Assembly: GCA_964399985.1 (NCBI GenBank)
Contig: CAYNRY010000001.1
Coordinates: 62,001-126,000 of the forward strand
Source: Micavibrio_B sp964399985
GTDB lineage: Bacteria > Pseudomonadota > Alphaproteobacteria > Micavibrionales > Micavibrionaceae
Length of the DNA stretch: 64,000 nucleotides
Direction of reading: 5' to 3'
Made by a program: the position numbers and the translations under genes. The notes below the pieces were generated by a model. That model was not told where the DNA came from. It saw only the letters and a program-made list of their open reading frames with translations, and made no database searches. Positions 24,063 through 31,706 of this stretch are shown here, piece after piece (position 1 is the stretch's first letter; the number at the start of each line of letters is the position of its first letter).

Positions 24063-24736
24063 ATTTTAGGATCGAATCCTGCATGAAGCCCGCATTCGGC
24101 GCGTATTTCAGGATGCTCGAAATAATCGCCGATCGTCCGGTATCCTTCCCATGCCAGCGGATGAAACGGCAAATTGAATTCATTCATATAGTCGGTTACC
24201 TGCGCATCGCTCCAGTCGATTAAGGGGTATATTTTTTCTACGCCTTTTTTCTGTTCGGCAACCGGCAGGTTTTCCCGCGATGATTTCTGTTCGCGGCGCA
24301 GACCGGAAATCCAGCAAGTGATGCCATTTTCTGCTATGGCCCGCTCCATCGGCTCAACCTTGTTGGTCCATTTATATTGATCACTGGCGAGTCCGTCTTT
24401 CCATTGCTGGCCATAAAGCGCTTCCTGTTCACGGGCCGACATATCGGCGCGGTAGGTGACAACCTTGATCCCGAGATGCTCTATCAGGTCGCGCTTATAG
24501 CGATAGGTTTCCAGATGTTTGTGCTGGGTATCGATATCGATGATAAGGGTTTCCGGCGCAAGCTGGGATACCATGTGAAGGAGAACAGCAGCCTGTATAC
24601 CGAAGCTGCTGGTGAGGGCCAGGCCTTCTTTATGTTTTTGAAGCGCCCATAAAACCCGATCTTCGGCGCAAGTTTTTTCCAGCATTTGTAATTCGTCAGG
24701 AGAAACCGCATTGGAAAAGTCGGAATGTATATTCAT
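24059..24736 (-). CDS. cysH: Phosphoadenylyl-sulfate (PAPS) reductase
   Basis: A 225-residue enzyme that reduces PAPS to sulfite with thioredoxin in sulfate assimilation. It has the PP-loop-like SSFGIQAAVLLHM, the KVEPMERA and GLRREQKSSRENLP blocks, and the catalytic Cys in ECGLHAG at the C-terminus. The paired cysteines that bind a 4Fe-4S cluster in APS reductases are absent: the position reads KWTNKVEPM as in E. coli CysH. It should therefore be the PAPS-specific, cluster-free type, which is less usual in alphaproteobacteria. The by-product PAP would be handled by CysQ at 45923. An in-frame TTG at 24754 is an alternative start. Confidence 0.92.
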   Translation of the reverse strand: MNIHSDFSNAVSPDELQMLEKTCAEDRVLWALQKHKEGLALTSSFGIQAAVLLHMVSQLAPETLIIDIDTQHKHLETYRYKRDLIEHLGIKVVTYRADMSAREQEALYGQQWKDGLASDQYKWTNKVEPMERAIAENGITCWISGLRREQKSSRENLPVAEQKKGVEKIYPLIDWSDAQVTDYMNEFNLPFHPLAWEGYRTIGDYFEHPEIRAECGLHAGFDPKI

Positions 24737-24820
24737 GGCAGGCCACTCATTCAAAAAATAAAAAGCCTAGGCCGGGATAACAATATTCGTCGATAGGACA
24801 AAATGTAGCGGAGGACATGA

Positions 24821-24844
24821 TAATTGGTGGCTGAGGAGGGATTT
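24821..24844. repeat. Duplicate of the tRNA-Met 3' end, 24-base direct repeat
   Basis: TAATTGGTGGCTGAGGAGGG followed by ATTT occurs here and again at 24967-24990, where it is the 3' end of the tRNA plus its flank. The copies are 146 bases apart. The interval contains the tRNA terminator and about 90 bases rich in CTCC/GGCG palindromes. The upstream copy has no D-arm or anticodon arm, so it is not a tRNA gene. Confidence 0.8.
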
Positions 24845-24938
24845 CGCCTCCGCTTCGCTCGGCGGCGTCTTCACGTCTCTTGAGAGACGCTTGCCGTGAA
24901 CCCGAGGGTTCATTCACCTATCCCATCGAGCAATTAAT

Positions 24939-24959
24939 AAAAAAACCGCCGAAGCGGTC
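24939..24959 (-). terminator. Intrinsic terminator of tRNA-Met
   Basis: On the minus strand ACCGC-TTCG-GCGGT with a UUCG-type tetraloop is followed by seven T residues, starting about 12 bases after the tRNA 3' end. Confidence 0.85.
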
Positions 24960-24970
24960 TCTTTATTAAT

Positions 24971-25045
24971 TGGTGGCTGAGGAGGGATTTGAACCCCCGA
25001 CCAAGAGATTATGATTCTCCTGCTCTACCGCTGAGCTACTCAGCC
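24971..25045 (-). tRNA. tRNA-Met (CAT), elongator type
   Basis: 75 bases including an encoded CCA. Acceptor GGCTGAG/CTCAGCC, D stem GCTC/GAGC, anticodon stem GGAGA/TCTCT with loop ATCATAA giving anticodon CAT, T stem GGGGG/CCCTC with loop TTCAAAT. The first acceptor pair is a G-C Watson-Crick pair, so this is not initiator tRNA. A tRNA-Ile read through lysidine at C34 has the same anticodon and cannot be fully excluded. Confidence 0.93.
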
Positions 25046-25214
25046 ACGGCAAAAATGACAAAATCCCTAGGGGACCGGCGCGCAATATGAAGATTTAAGC
25101 CTGCAATGTCAAGCGAGGCATATCCGGCTTTAAGCGCAAGTCATTGAGTTTGCTAATTTTTATTCAAAAAGCGAAGGAAGTGACTGGGGCTGTAGGCTTT
25201 TTTGACATTTTTTG

Positions 25215-25239
25215 GGAACAATACGCTTGCATTCCCGTT
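25215..25239 (+). promoter_or_regulatory. Perfect EcfG-type promoter motif
   Basis: GGAAC (25215-25219), 16 bases, CGTT (25236-25239): exact match to the known consensus GGAAC-N16/17-CGTT for the alphaproteobacterial general stress sigma factor. An overlapping sigma-70-like pair TTGCAT-N17-TAAATA lies at 25227-25255. Either would start transcription 30-45 bases before the small gene at 25288. Confidence 0.6.
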
Positions 25240-25287
25240 GGTTAGGGTGTAAATATTTAACCATTCATTAACATTTAAGGACACGGA

Positions 25288-25467
25288 ATGCTGGTCACCC
25301 CAGTTAATACAGCCTATCAGCCTGTTTCCAAGACACGCGCAGTGTCATGGGAAAACATGACCAAGCGTGTAGCTGCGAACGTGGCTAACGACAGTCCTGC
25401 TATTGAAATCACCAAAAAAGTCCCGGCTCAGCAATTCAAGGGTCAATTTATCGATCTTTTGAGCTAG
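25288..25467 (+). CDS. 59-residue small protein, unknown
   Basis: A short gene that reads MLVTPVNTAYQPVSK at its N-terminus and ends FKGQFIDLLS. It has no membrane segment or signal peptide, is slightly basic, and could be disordered in its first half. AAGGACAC lies about 9 bases before the start. It is supported by its own promoter motifs and by a strong terminator (25490-25512), so it looks like a complete transcription unit, not chance. A stress role is inferred only from the EcfG-type motif. Confidence 0.6.
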   Translation: MLVTPVNTAYQPVSKTRAVSWENMTKRVAANVANDSPAIEITKKVPAQQFKGQFIDLLS

Positions 25468-25487
25468 TATTTTTGCTGATTAGGAAA

Positions 25488-26627
25488 TCAAGCCGCTTCA
25501 GCGGCTTTTTTTATGTCTGTCTTATAAATCCAGCCGCCGCCGATCACGCGGTCACCCGCATAGCAAACAGCGGCCTGACCCGGCGAGATGCCGTATTGGG
25601 CATCATCCAGATAAAGCTCGGCCTTGCCGTTATCCAGCTTCACCAAGCGGGCGGGTGCGGCGCGGGTCATGGAGCGGAGTTTGACTGTGACATTAAGCTC
25701 AGTGGTGCTGTCCAGCCAGTTGCAATCTTTGATCAAGACAATATCGCGGGCCAAGGCTTCTTTGGGGCCGACGATGACATTGGCGTTGGCCGCGTCGATG
25801 CCGACGACATAAAGTGGATCGTTATTCTCTGTAACGCCGCCGCCGATCCCGAGGCCCTTGCGCTGGCCGACCGTGTAATGGATGACGCCTTCATGTTGTC
25901 CGACAACGCGGCCATCCATATGGACGATATTGCCGGAGCGCGCCGCATCGGGACGGATTTTTTTCACGACACTCGCATAATCGCCGTTGGGCACGAAACA
26001 GATATCCTGTGAGTCAGGCTTTGCCGCATTGGTCAGGCCGAGGCGGTCTGCGTGCTGGCGTGTAATATCTTTCGTCCAGCTGCCCAGCGGAAAGCGCAGG
26101 AAATCAAGCTGGTCTTGCGTGGTTGCGAACAGGAAATAGCTCTGGTCCTTGGTGACATCGACGGCGCGGGTCAGTTCGGACTGTCCCGTTGCTTCGTTTA
26201 CGACACGCTGGATATAATGGCCCGTCGCCATGCAATCGGCATTGAGGTCTTTTGCGACTTTCAGCAAATCTTTAAATTTGACAGTCTGGTTACAGCGCAC
26301 GCAAGGAATCGGCGTTGCGCCTTCAAGATAGGTATCAACGAAATCCTCGATGACCGCTTCCTTGAAATTATCTTCGTAGTTTAAAACGTAATGCGGGAAG
26401 CCGCGCTCATCGGCGACGCGCTTGGCGTCATATATATCCTGACCCGCGCAGCACGCGCCCTTGCGGTCGATCGCCGCGCCGTAATCATAGAGCTGGAGCG
26501 TGATACCGACGACGTCATAACCCTCTTCGTGCAAAAGCGCTGCGACCACGGACGAGTCGACGCCGCCCGACATGGCGACGACCACGCGGGTATCTTTTGG
26601 TGCTTTGGCAAAGCCGAGAGAGTTCAT
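25488..26627 (-). CDS. mnmA: tRNA-specific 2-thiouridylase
   Basis: A 379-residue enzyme that thiolates U34 of tRNA-Lys, -Glu and -Gln. The PP-loop is SGGVDSSVV near residue 20. The first catalytic Cys is in IPCVRCNQTVKF and the second in DSQDICFVPNGDY. GHYIQRV and GQRKGLGIGGG are further family blocks. The start at 26627 fits the family N-terminus better than one 12 codons upstream. It depends on a cysteine desulfurase for sulfur; one lies at 29349. Confidence 0.95.
   Translation of the reverse strand: MNSLGFAKAPKDTRVVVAMSGGVDSSVVAALLHEEGYDVVGITLQLYDYGAAIDRKGACCAGQDIYDAKRVADERGFPHYVLNYEDNFKEAVIEDFVDTYLEGATPIPCVRCNQTVKFKDLLKVAKDLNADCMATGHYIQRVVNEATGQSELTRAVDVTKDQSYFLFATTQDQLDFLRFPLGSWTKDITRQHADRLGLTNAAKPDSQDICFVPNGDYASVVKKIRPDAARSGNIVHMDGRVVGQHEGVIHYTVGQRKGLGIGGGVTENNDPLYVVGIDAANANVIVGPKEALARDIVLIKDCNWLDSTTELNVTVKLRSMTRAAPARLVKLDNGKAELYLDDAQYGISPGQAAVCYAGDRVIGGGWIYKTDIKKAAEAA
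25490..25512 (+). terminator. Terminator inside the 3' end of mnmA
   Basis: AGCCGC-TTCA-GCGGCT followed by seven T residues on the plus strand, about 23 bases after the small gene's stop. The same bases encode the last residues (KKAAEAA) of mnmA on the other strand. On the minus strand the A-run precedes the hairpin, so it is directed at the rightward gene. Confidence 0.8.
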
Positions 26628-26677
26628 GAGGTTGTTATATGGGGTTTGAGGGCGTAAATGCAAATAAAAGCGAAATA

Positions 26678-27709
26678 TCAGCCTAAATTGGCCCTTGGTG
26701 CAGGCGGAAGCTGCCTGATATCCCGCGCCGTTGCAAAATCCCGGCGTGCAGTATTACCGCAGGCGAAGCTGTAGCGGTTAAAAACATCCGAGATCGAGTT
26801 TTCTAGCGTATGATGGATGCGAACACCATGTTCTTTAAGCTGATGGCGTATTTCTTCCCTACCATAGCGCCAGCTCTTGCTGCCGACTTCCGCATAGAAA
26901 TCCCTGACTTCATTGCGCCAATCAGCCCCGTAAAGCGTCCATGCGAAATCGACTCGGCGACCATCGAGGCATTGCGCCTCTAATCCGTCTTTGTAGCTAT
27001 CGCCCAGATACAGCGTTTCGCGATGCGACGTGCCGAAATCATCGAGGATATGTTCGATAAAAGATGGCGAGGGTTTGTGCGCGGCACCGACCGTCATATG
27101 CTCGGAGAGGGCAAGGGCGAAATCCAGAGGGACATCGTATGCGTGGCTGAAACGTGCGAGGTAAGGCGCAAAATTTTCCGGCTCGGGGTCGTTCAAACTA
27201 GGACGGCAATAGATGCGGTCATAAAGTGATAAGGCGTCGTAAGGGGATTCCATGTCGCCAGCGGCGGCAGCGTTAAAGGCGGTGAGCCAGACGCGGCGGA
27301 TAACGGGCAGGCGTTCTGCATCGGTGCGCATCACGAAGTTTGCGCCAATTTCGTGAAATTTATGAATGGCGTCAGCGATACCCGGATAGAACGTGCTGAG
27401 AGAGGAGCTTGTTTCAAGCCATTCTTTTTTGGCAGCATAATCGATAGCCTGATGATGCGCGCTGTCTGTTTTAAAGCGTGGTTCGATTTTATTCATGTAA
27501 TCGATCAAACCCACGGCATCGTTAAAGCGGTGTTCGCCTTCGGCTTCGCGGGTCAGGTCGTATAAAAGTTCTAACGGCAGGTTTCTTCCTTGCGCGATAT
27601 CAGCCAGCGTTTTCTTAAGCGTTCCGAAAATTTCAAGGCTGTCGACAAGGCAATTGTCGAGATCAGAAATAATCAACTTTTTGGAAGGAGGAATAGTATC
27701 CATACGCAT
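26678..27709 (-). CDS. HAD-superfamily hydrolase with a large cap and C-terminal extension
   Basis: A 343-residue protein. Motif I is ISDLDNCLVDSLE (nucleophile Asp near residue 16). VMRTDAERLPV corresponds to motif II, with Thr as the usual Ser/Thr. The Lys of AHKPSPSFIEHILDDF is motif III, and LYLGDSYKDGLEA is motif IV. The distance between I and II is filled by a helical cap of about 110 residues. After motif IV comes an extension of about 85 residues (SWRYGREEIRHQLKEHG) that I do not recognise. Substrate unknown. It starts 66 bases from the divergent LOG-family gene. Confidence 0.75.
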   Translation of the reverse strand: MRMDTIPPSKKLIISDLDNCLVDSLEIFGTLKKTLADIAQGRNLPLELLYDLTREAEGEHRFNDAVGLIDYMNKIEPRFKTDSAHHQAIDYAAKKEWLETSSSLSTFYPGIADAIHKFHEIGANFVMRTDAERLPVIRRVWLTAFNAAAAGDMESPYDALSLYDRIYCRPSLNDPEPENFAPYLARFSHAYDVPLDFALALSEHMTVGAAHKPSPSFIEHILDDFGTSHRETLYLGDSYKDGLEAQCLDGRRVDFAWTLYGADWRNEVRDFYAEVGSKSWRYGREEIRHQLKEHGVRIHHTLENSISDVFNRYSFACGNTARRDFATARDIRQLPPAPRANLG

Positions 27710-27775
27710 CTTTCATAATCAACGAAATCGGTATATAACATTCGAAAGCCTTATTTCCAGATAATTAAGTTCAAA

Positions 27776-28369
27776 ATGAAAACAATTTCTTTCTTCGCCG
27801 GAGCGAGGTCCGGTACCAATCCCGATTATGAACGCGCCGCCACTGAAGTAGGCCGTTTTTGCGGGAAATATCCTTGTATCGCCAAATATGGCGCCTCGCG
27901 TCACGGCCTGATGGGCGCGTTCGCTTTTGGTGTCAAGGAAGGCGCGGAAGAAAGCGGCAGTGGGGCGAAAGTGCTCGGCATCGTGCCCGAGAAATTTTCC
28001 CGTATCAACCAGCCGGAAACGATGGGCATCGAGTTCGTTCTGACCAAGGATTTGACCGAGCGCAAAAGATTGCTCCTCGAAAAAGTCGATGCGTTCTTTG
28101 TCTTGCCGGGAGGGACCGGCACGCTCGATGAAATTTATGAAGTCACCGAGCAGGATTATCTCCCCGCAGACCGCGATCCCTCGTTTAAAGATTACGCGAT
28201 CCGCCCGATTTATATTTTAAACCTGAATGGCTATTACGATCACACGATCAAACAATTCGAACGCATGATGGAAGAAGGTTTCCTGATCCCGCAAAAAATT
28301 GCCGCCGTGCATTTTTATAATACGCTGGATGAATATTTAGCGGCGCTGGAGCGGTTTTTTGAAGGGTAA
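27776..28369 (+). CDS. LOG/TIGR00730-family nucleotide phosphoribohydrolase-like
   Basis: A 197-residue Rossmann-fold protein. The active-site PGGTGTLDEIYEV motif is present, with FFAGARSGTNPDYERAA at the N-terminus for the nucleotide phosphate. Relatives (LOG, YvdD) hydrolyse AMP or cytokinin riboside monophosphates to the base and ribose-5-phosphate. The physiological role in this organism is unknown. The following gene starts 5 bases after its stop but is much richer in A+T. Confidence 0.88.
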   Translation: MKTISFFAGARSGTNPDYERAATEVGRFCGKYPCIAKYGASRHGLMGAFAFGVKEGAEESGSGAKVLGIVPEKFSRINQPETMGIEFVLTKDLTERKRLLLEKVDAFFVLPGGTGTLDEIYEVTEQDYLPADRDPSFKDYAIRPIYILNLNGYYDHTIKQFERMMEEGFLIPQKIAAVHFYNTLDEYLAALERFFEG

Positions 28370-28373
28370 TTGT

Positions 28374-28898
28374 ATGGATGAGATAAATATAAATGCAAAA
28401 TATGATAGAAGTAAGGTGCTGCTTTATGTGCTAGTTTACTTTATTATGGCTGGTGGATTTTTAGCAATGCTAGTATCTAGAAATCCTTTTGAGTTTGGCT
28501 GGGATTTTAAGAATATTACCTCTGTTATAGCCTCCTTGATAGGAATACCGTTTAGTCTTTTTTTTGGAACATATTTCTTATTAGAAATTGTAAAAAATAA
28601 GGTTCAATTGAGGATTACATCAGAGGGAATTTCTTTAAGAAATTTAGATATGCAAACGATTTATTGGAATGAAATATCCCATTTAAAAACCAAGACTAAA
28701 CCCATAAAAATGACATACATAATATTAAAGGATCCGATGTCCTTTATCGGCAGAACAAATTTAGGATCAAAGGTCAATAAAGCTCTAATGAGGAATGCAA
28801 TTCCTATTTCCGCCCAGACGCTTAATGTAGAAGAAGATGACCTTATCGAGGTGGTAAATTATTATTTAGATGGCCCTAAAACAGAAACGGAGTTTTAG
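28374..28898 (+). CDS. STM3941-like membrane protein with a PH-like domain
   Basis: A 174-residue protein with two hydrophobic segments (VLLYVLVYFIMAGGFLAML and VIASLIGIPFSLFFGTYFLL) followed by a soluble part of about 110 residues. The pattern LRITSEGISLRNL then IYWNEISHLK resembles the bacterial PH-like domain of the STM3941 family (function unknown). Base and codon use is clearly more A+T-rich than in its neighbours, suggesting acquisition. The start at 28374 has GAAGGG eight bases upstream; an in-frame TTG at 28359 overlaps the previous gene. Confidence 0.6.
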   Translation: MDEININAKYDRSKVLLYVLVYFIMAGGFLAMLVSRNPFEFGWDFKNITSVIASLIGIPFSLFFGTYFLLEIVKNKVQLRITSEGISLRNLDMQTIYWNEISHLKTKTKPIKMTYIILKDPMSFIGRTNLGSKVNKALMRNAIPISAQTLNVEEDDLIEVVNYYLDGPKTETEF

Positions 28899-28930
28899 TT
28901 TCAAATAATGCTTTATAAGAACTTGGATTT

Positions 28931-29272
28931 CTAAGCCCAGTCAACTTTCGCGCCCGGCAAGGCCACGACAAGACCGTCCAGTTCATCTTTGACGATAATC
29001 TGGCAGGACAAGCGGGATTTTTTGGTCAGGTGAAACGCCAGATCAAGCATATCGTTTTCTTCATCGGAAATTTCGCCGTCTTCAGGCATAACCTTGTCCC
29101 ACCAGTCGGGATGCACATAGACATGGCAGGTGGCGCAGGCGAGGGAGCCGCCACATGCGCCTTCGATTTTATCCATGGCGTGTTTGACAGCGACTTCCAT
29201 CACCGACAGGCCGGCAGGGGCATCGATGGTTTTTTCGGACAGGTCGGTTTGGATAAAGGTAATTTTGGGCAT
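28931..29272 (-). CDS. fdx: 2Fe-2S ferredoxin, adrenodoxin/ISC type
   Basis: A 113-residue electron carrier. Cluster ligands are in GACGGSLACATCHVYV and the fourth Cys in RLSCQIIV, the C-x5-C-x2-C and distal C pattern. The acidic PEDGEISDEENDMLD block is the partner-binding helix. Such ferredoxins give electrons to the iron-sulfur assembly machinery or to P450s. The start at 29272 is preferred; upstream in-frame codons (FFASLRMT) are read from a repeat. It lies 76 bases downstream of the cysteine desulfurase on the same strand. Confidence 0.92.
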   Translation of the reverse strand: MPKITFIQTDLSEKTIDAPAGLSVMEVAVKHAMDKIEGACGGSLACATCHVYVHPDWWDKVMPEDGEISDEENDMLDLAFHLTKKSRLSCQIIVKDELDGLVVALPGAKVDWA

Positions 29273-29288
29273 TTTTCTTTCTCTTCTT

Positions 29289-29358
29289 GTCATTCTGAGC
29301 GAAGCGAAGAATCTCATCTGCAGTCAAAGAGGAGATCCTTCACTGCGTTCAGGATGAC
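29289..29358. repeat. Palindromic repeat, GTCATTCTGA type
   Basis: GTCATTCTGA at 29289 pairs imperfectly with TCAGGATGAC at 29349-29358, with nested GAGCGAAGCGAAG and CTTCACTGCGTTC arms. The right arm supplies the last three residues and stop codon of the cysteine desulfurase gene, and the left arm supplies the false N-terminal extension of the ferredoxin. Confidence 0.8.
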
Positions 29359-30449
29359 ATTGTTCTTGTTCTATCCCATGCAGTAAGGAAAATTTCTACA
29401 TCTTTTTCGGTTGAGTTCCAGCCTAAAGACACGCGAATGGCGCATTTGGCATCATCTTCGCTGGCGCCCATGGCAAGTAAAACACCGGAGGGCTTGATCG
29501 TGCCGCTGGAGCAGGCAGAGCCGGCGGATACTGCAATCCCCGATAAATCGTAATTCATCAGCTGGGTTTCGCTTGGCGAGCCTTGCATCGAGAAAGATGT
29601 CGTATTGGCGACGCGAGGTGCGTTTTCACCATAGATAATAATTTTATCGTTTTGTTTTAAGGCGCTTTCAAGGCGATTGCGCAGAGTTTCGAGTTTTTGA
29701 AATTCCGGCATATCGGCAATCGCGAGTTCTGCCGCAAGGCCAAAACCGGCGATGGCGGCGATATTCTCAGTGCCGGCGCGCTGGCGCCTTTCCTGTCCGC
29801 CGCCGAAGATCAGTTTTGGCAAAGGTGCTTTGGCGGCAAAGCAAATCGCGCCCGCGCCATGGGGGCCTGCGATTTTATGCGATGACAAGGTGATGAAATC
29901 GACACCTAAGGACTCTCGGGTAAAAGGAATGCGCCCAAAAGCCTGCACGGCATCGCTATGAACGAGTGCGCCGTATTTTTTAGCGATAGCGGCGATTTCC
30001 GCAACGGGTTGGATCACGCCTGTTTCGTTATTGACCAGCATAACGGAAACAAGCGCAGGAGCTTCGCCTGTCGCTATCTGTTTTTCAAAAGCGTCGAGAT
30101 CGACAACGCCGTCTTTGGTAACCACGATTTTTTCAGGATTGGAAATGCAGGATTGTAAAATGGATGGATGTTCGACTGCGGATACTAAAACGCGCTTGCC
30201 GCGAAAGCCGTTCAATATCGTGTTGTTGCCTTCAGTGGCGCCGGAATTGAAAACGATTTGCTGTGGCCCGACATCGAGAGCGGCGGCGATTTGCGAGCGC
30301 GCATGTTCGACATGTTTGCGTGCGTTTCTGCCATAAAAATGAATGGAAGATGCGTTTCCTGTCTCTTTCAGGACATCAAACATCAACTCCAGCACCTTTG
30401 GTTTGGCCGGGGCAGAGGCATTAAAATCGAGATAAATAGGGCTGCTCAT
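29349..30449 (-). CDS. Cysteine desulfurase, IscS/NifS family
   Basis: A 366-residue PLP enzyme that takes sulfur from cysteine for iron-sulfur clusters and tRNA thiolation. The PLP Lys is in LSSHKIAGPHGAG, the persulfide Cys in SAGSACSSGTIKPS, and NNETGVIQP and HSDAVQAFGR are cofactor-site blocks. It is shorter than IscS (about 400) and lacks an IscU-binding C-terminal tail; the last residues TMSS and the stop come from a repeat, so the native C-terminus may have been replaced. No iscU, sufB or iscR is adjacent. Ferredoxin follows on the same strand. Confidence 0.92.
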   Translation of the reverse strand: MSSPIYLDFNASAPAKPKVLELMFDVLKETGNASSIHFYGRNARKHVEHARSQIAAALDVGPQQIVFNSGATEGNNTILNGFRGKRVLVSAVEHPSILQSCISNPEKIVVTKDGVVDLDAFEKQIATGEAPALVSVMLVNNETGVIQPVAEIAAIAKKYGALVHSDAVQAFGRIPFTRESLGVDFITLSSHKIAGPHGAGAICFAAKAPLPKLIFGGGQERRQRAGTENIAAIAGFGLAAELAIADMPEFQKLETLRNRLESALKQNDKIIIYGENAPRVANTTSFSMQGSPSETQLMNYDLSGIAVSAGSACSSGTIKPSGVLLAMGASEDDAKCAIRVSLGWNSTEKDVEIFLTAWDRTRTMSS

Positions 30450-30576
30450 CCTTTTCTCCTATATAATACCCACAATAATATCAATAACTTATACGAATTA
30501 TATGGACGGGAGCGAATCGGGTGCGCTATAGCTCGTTTAACAATAACGTATAAAAACCAAAGAGATACGGGACAGA

Positions 30577-31302
30577 ATGCCAGAAATAATCATTAACGGC
30601 CCTGCAGGTCGCCTTGAAGCGCGCTACTCTCACTCAAAAACTCCGAATGCACCGTTAGCCTTGATCCTGCATCCGTTTCCGGATCGCGGCGGCACGATGA
30701 ACCATAAAATTCCCTATACGTTATACCAGACTTTCGTCGCGCAAGGTTTTTCCACGCTACGTTTCAACTTCCGCGGCGTCGGCATGTCCCAAGGCATCTA
30801 CGATAAAGGCGAAGGCGAATTATCCGATGCAGCGGCAGCTCTGGACTGGATGCAGGCGCTGAATATCAATGCGCCATATGTCTGGATCGCGGGTTACAAT
30901 TTCGGTGCCTGGATCGGCATGCAGCTCTTGATGCGTCGTCCGGAAATCAAGGGCTTCGTCTCGGTTTGCCCGCCAGCCAATGAAATCGATTTCTCTTTCC
31001 TTGCGCCTTGCCCTCAAAGCGGCCTGATCCTGCAAGGGAATAAAGACAATATCGTGCCGGAACCGGCAGTCGAGAAACTGGTACAAAAACTTAATGCTCA
31101 AAAAGGCATCAGTGTCGATTACCGCGTGATCGACGGCGCGAACCATTTCTACAACGAGCATACAGATATGCTGAGCGAACATGTTCACGACTACCTGAAC
31201 ATGCGCGGCGTCGGCGTCAAGCCTGTCGCCCTTCAAGGCCTTTTGGCTAAGCCGGAAGACGTAGCGGCAGAAAAGCCTGCGCGTAAGAAGAAAGCCGCTT
31301 AA
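30577..31302 (+). CDS. Alpha/beta hydrolase-fold protein with Asn at the nucleophile position
   Basis: A 241-residue cytoplasmic protein. The family N-terminus MPEIIINGPAGRLEARY, HPFPDRGGTMNHKI and LRFNFRGVGMSQG blocks are clear, and a His lies in DGANHFYNEH. The nucleophile elbow, normally G-x-S-x-G, reads AGYNFGAWIG: Ser is replaced by Asn (AAT; one base from AGT). Relatives I recall have AGYSFGAWIG here. The protein may be catalytically dead or the change may be a single mutation. The C-terminus is Lys/Ala-rich. It is transcribed away from the cysteine desulfurase. Confidence 0.85.
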   Translation: MPEIIINGPAGRLEARYSHSKTPNAPLALILHPFPDRGGTMNHKIPYTLYQTFVAQGFSTLRFNFRGVGMSQGIYDKGEGELSDAAAALDWMQALNINAPYVWIAGYNFGAWIGMQLLMRRPEIKGFVSVCPPANEIDFSFLAPCPQSGLILQGNKDNIVPEPAVEKLVQKLNAQKGISVDYRVIDGANHFYNEHTDMLSEHVHDYLNMRGVGVKPVALQGLLAKPEDVAAEKPARKKKAA

Positions 31303-31319
31303 ATTAGTCCTTGCTTATC

Positions 31320-31356
31320 AAGGATCGCCTGCCTTATAAGCTGGCGATCCTTTTTT
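31320..31356 (+). terminator. Intrinsic terminator of the alpha/beta hydrolase gene
   Basis: Stem AAGGATCGCC/GGCGATCCTT with a 13-base loop, followed by six T residues. Confidence 0.9.
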
Positions 31357-31373
31357 ATTATTGAGTGTTGTGA

Positions 31374-31706
31374 ATGCAAACCGAATTGTCGTCCCGTATC
31401 GAAAAAATCTGGTCCATGGCGGACGTAGCCTTGAAGCACGGCTATATAGATTATGGCTCGAACGGCCATTCGAAAGTCGTGCGACTGTCGGGACTGACAT
31501 TCAAATTCATCGGCGACACCCTTGCCCGCGTGCGCGGTCCGCGTCTTGATATCGCGATTACTCATCACGAGCCGCAAGATGGGATCGTATTTTTTCCGGG
31601 CACGGAAACCATTGTTCATTTCCTTACAGGTGACGATACTACGCTGAGCCGCAATCACGGCGAATTGATCGCTATGCAGCGGACATTCTCTGCTAAGGCA
31701 GCATAA
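31374..31706 (+). CDS. Hypothetical 110-residue protein
   Basis: No family recognised. It is soluble, without signal peptide. The first part is helical (ELSSRIEKIWSMADVALK) and the rest is a mixed segment with VVRLSGLTFKFIGDTLARVRG and an acidic/polar end. The frame lies between the preceding terminator and bcp; its stop is directly adjacent to the bcp stop on the other strand (no gap). A start at 31374 follows GAGTGTTGTGA with a weak ribosome-binding site. Confidence 0.55.
   Translation: MQTELSSRIEKIWSMADVALKHGYIDYGSNGHSKVVRLSGLTFKFIGDTLARVRGPRLDIAITHHEPQDGIVFFPGTETIVHFLTGDDTTLSRNHGELIAMQRTFSAKAA

Noticed and set aside
24821..24844. A second tRNA-Met gene
   Set aside because: Only the 3' acceptor and part of the T-arm are present; no D-arm or anticodon arm follows.
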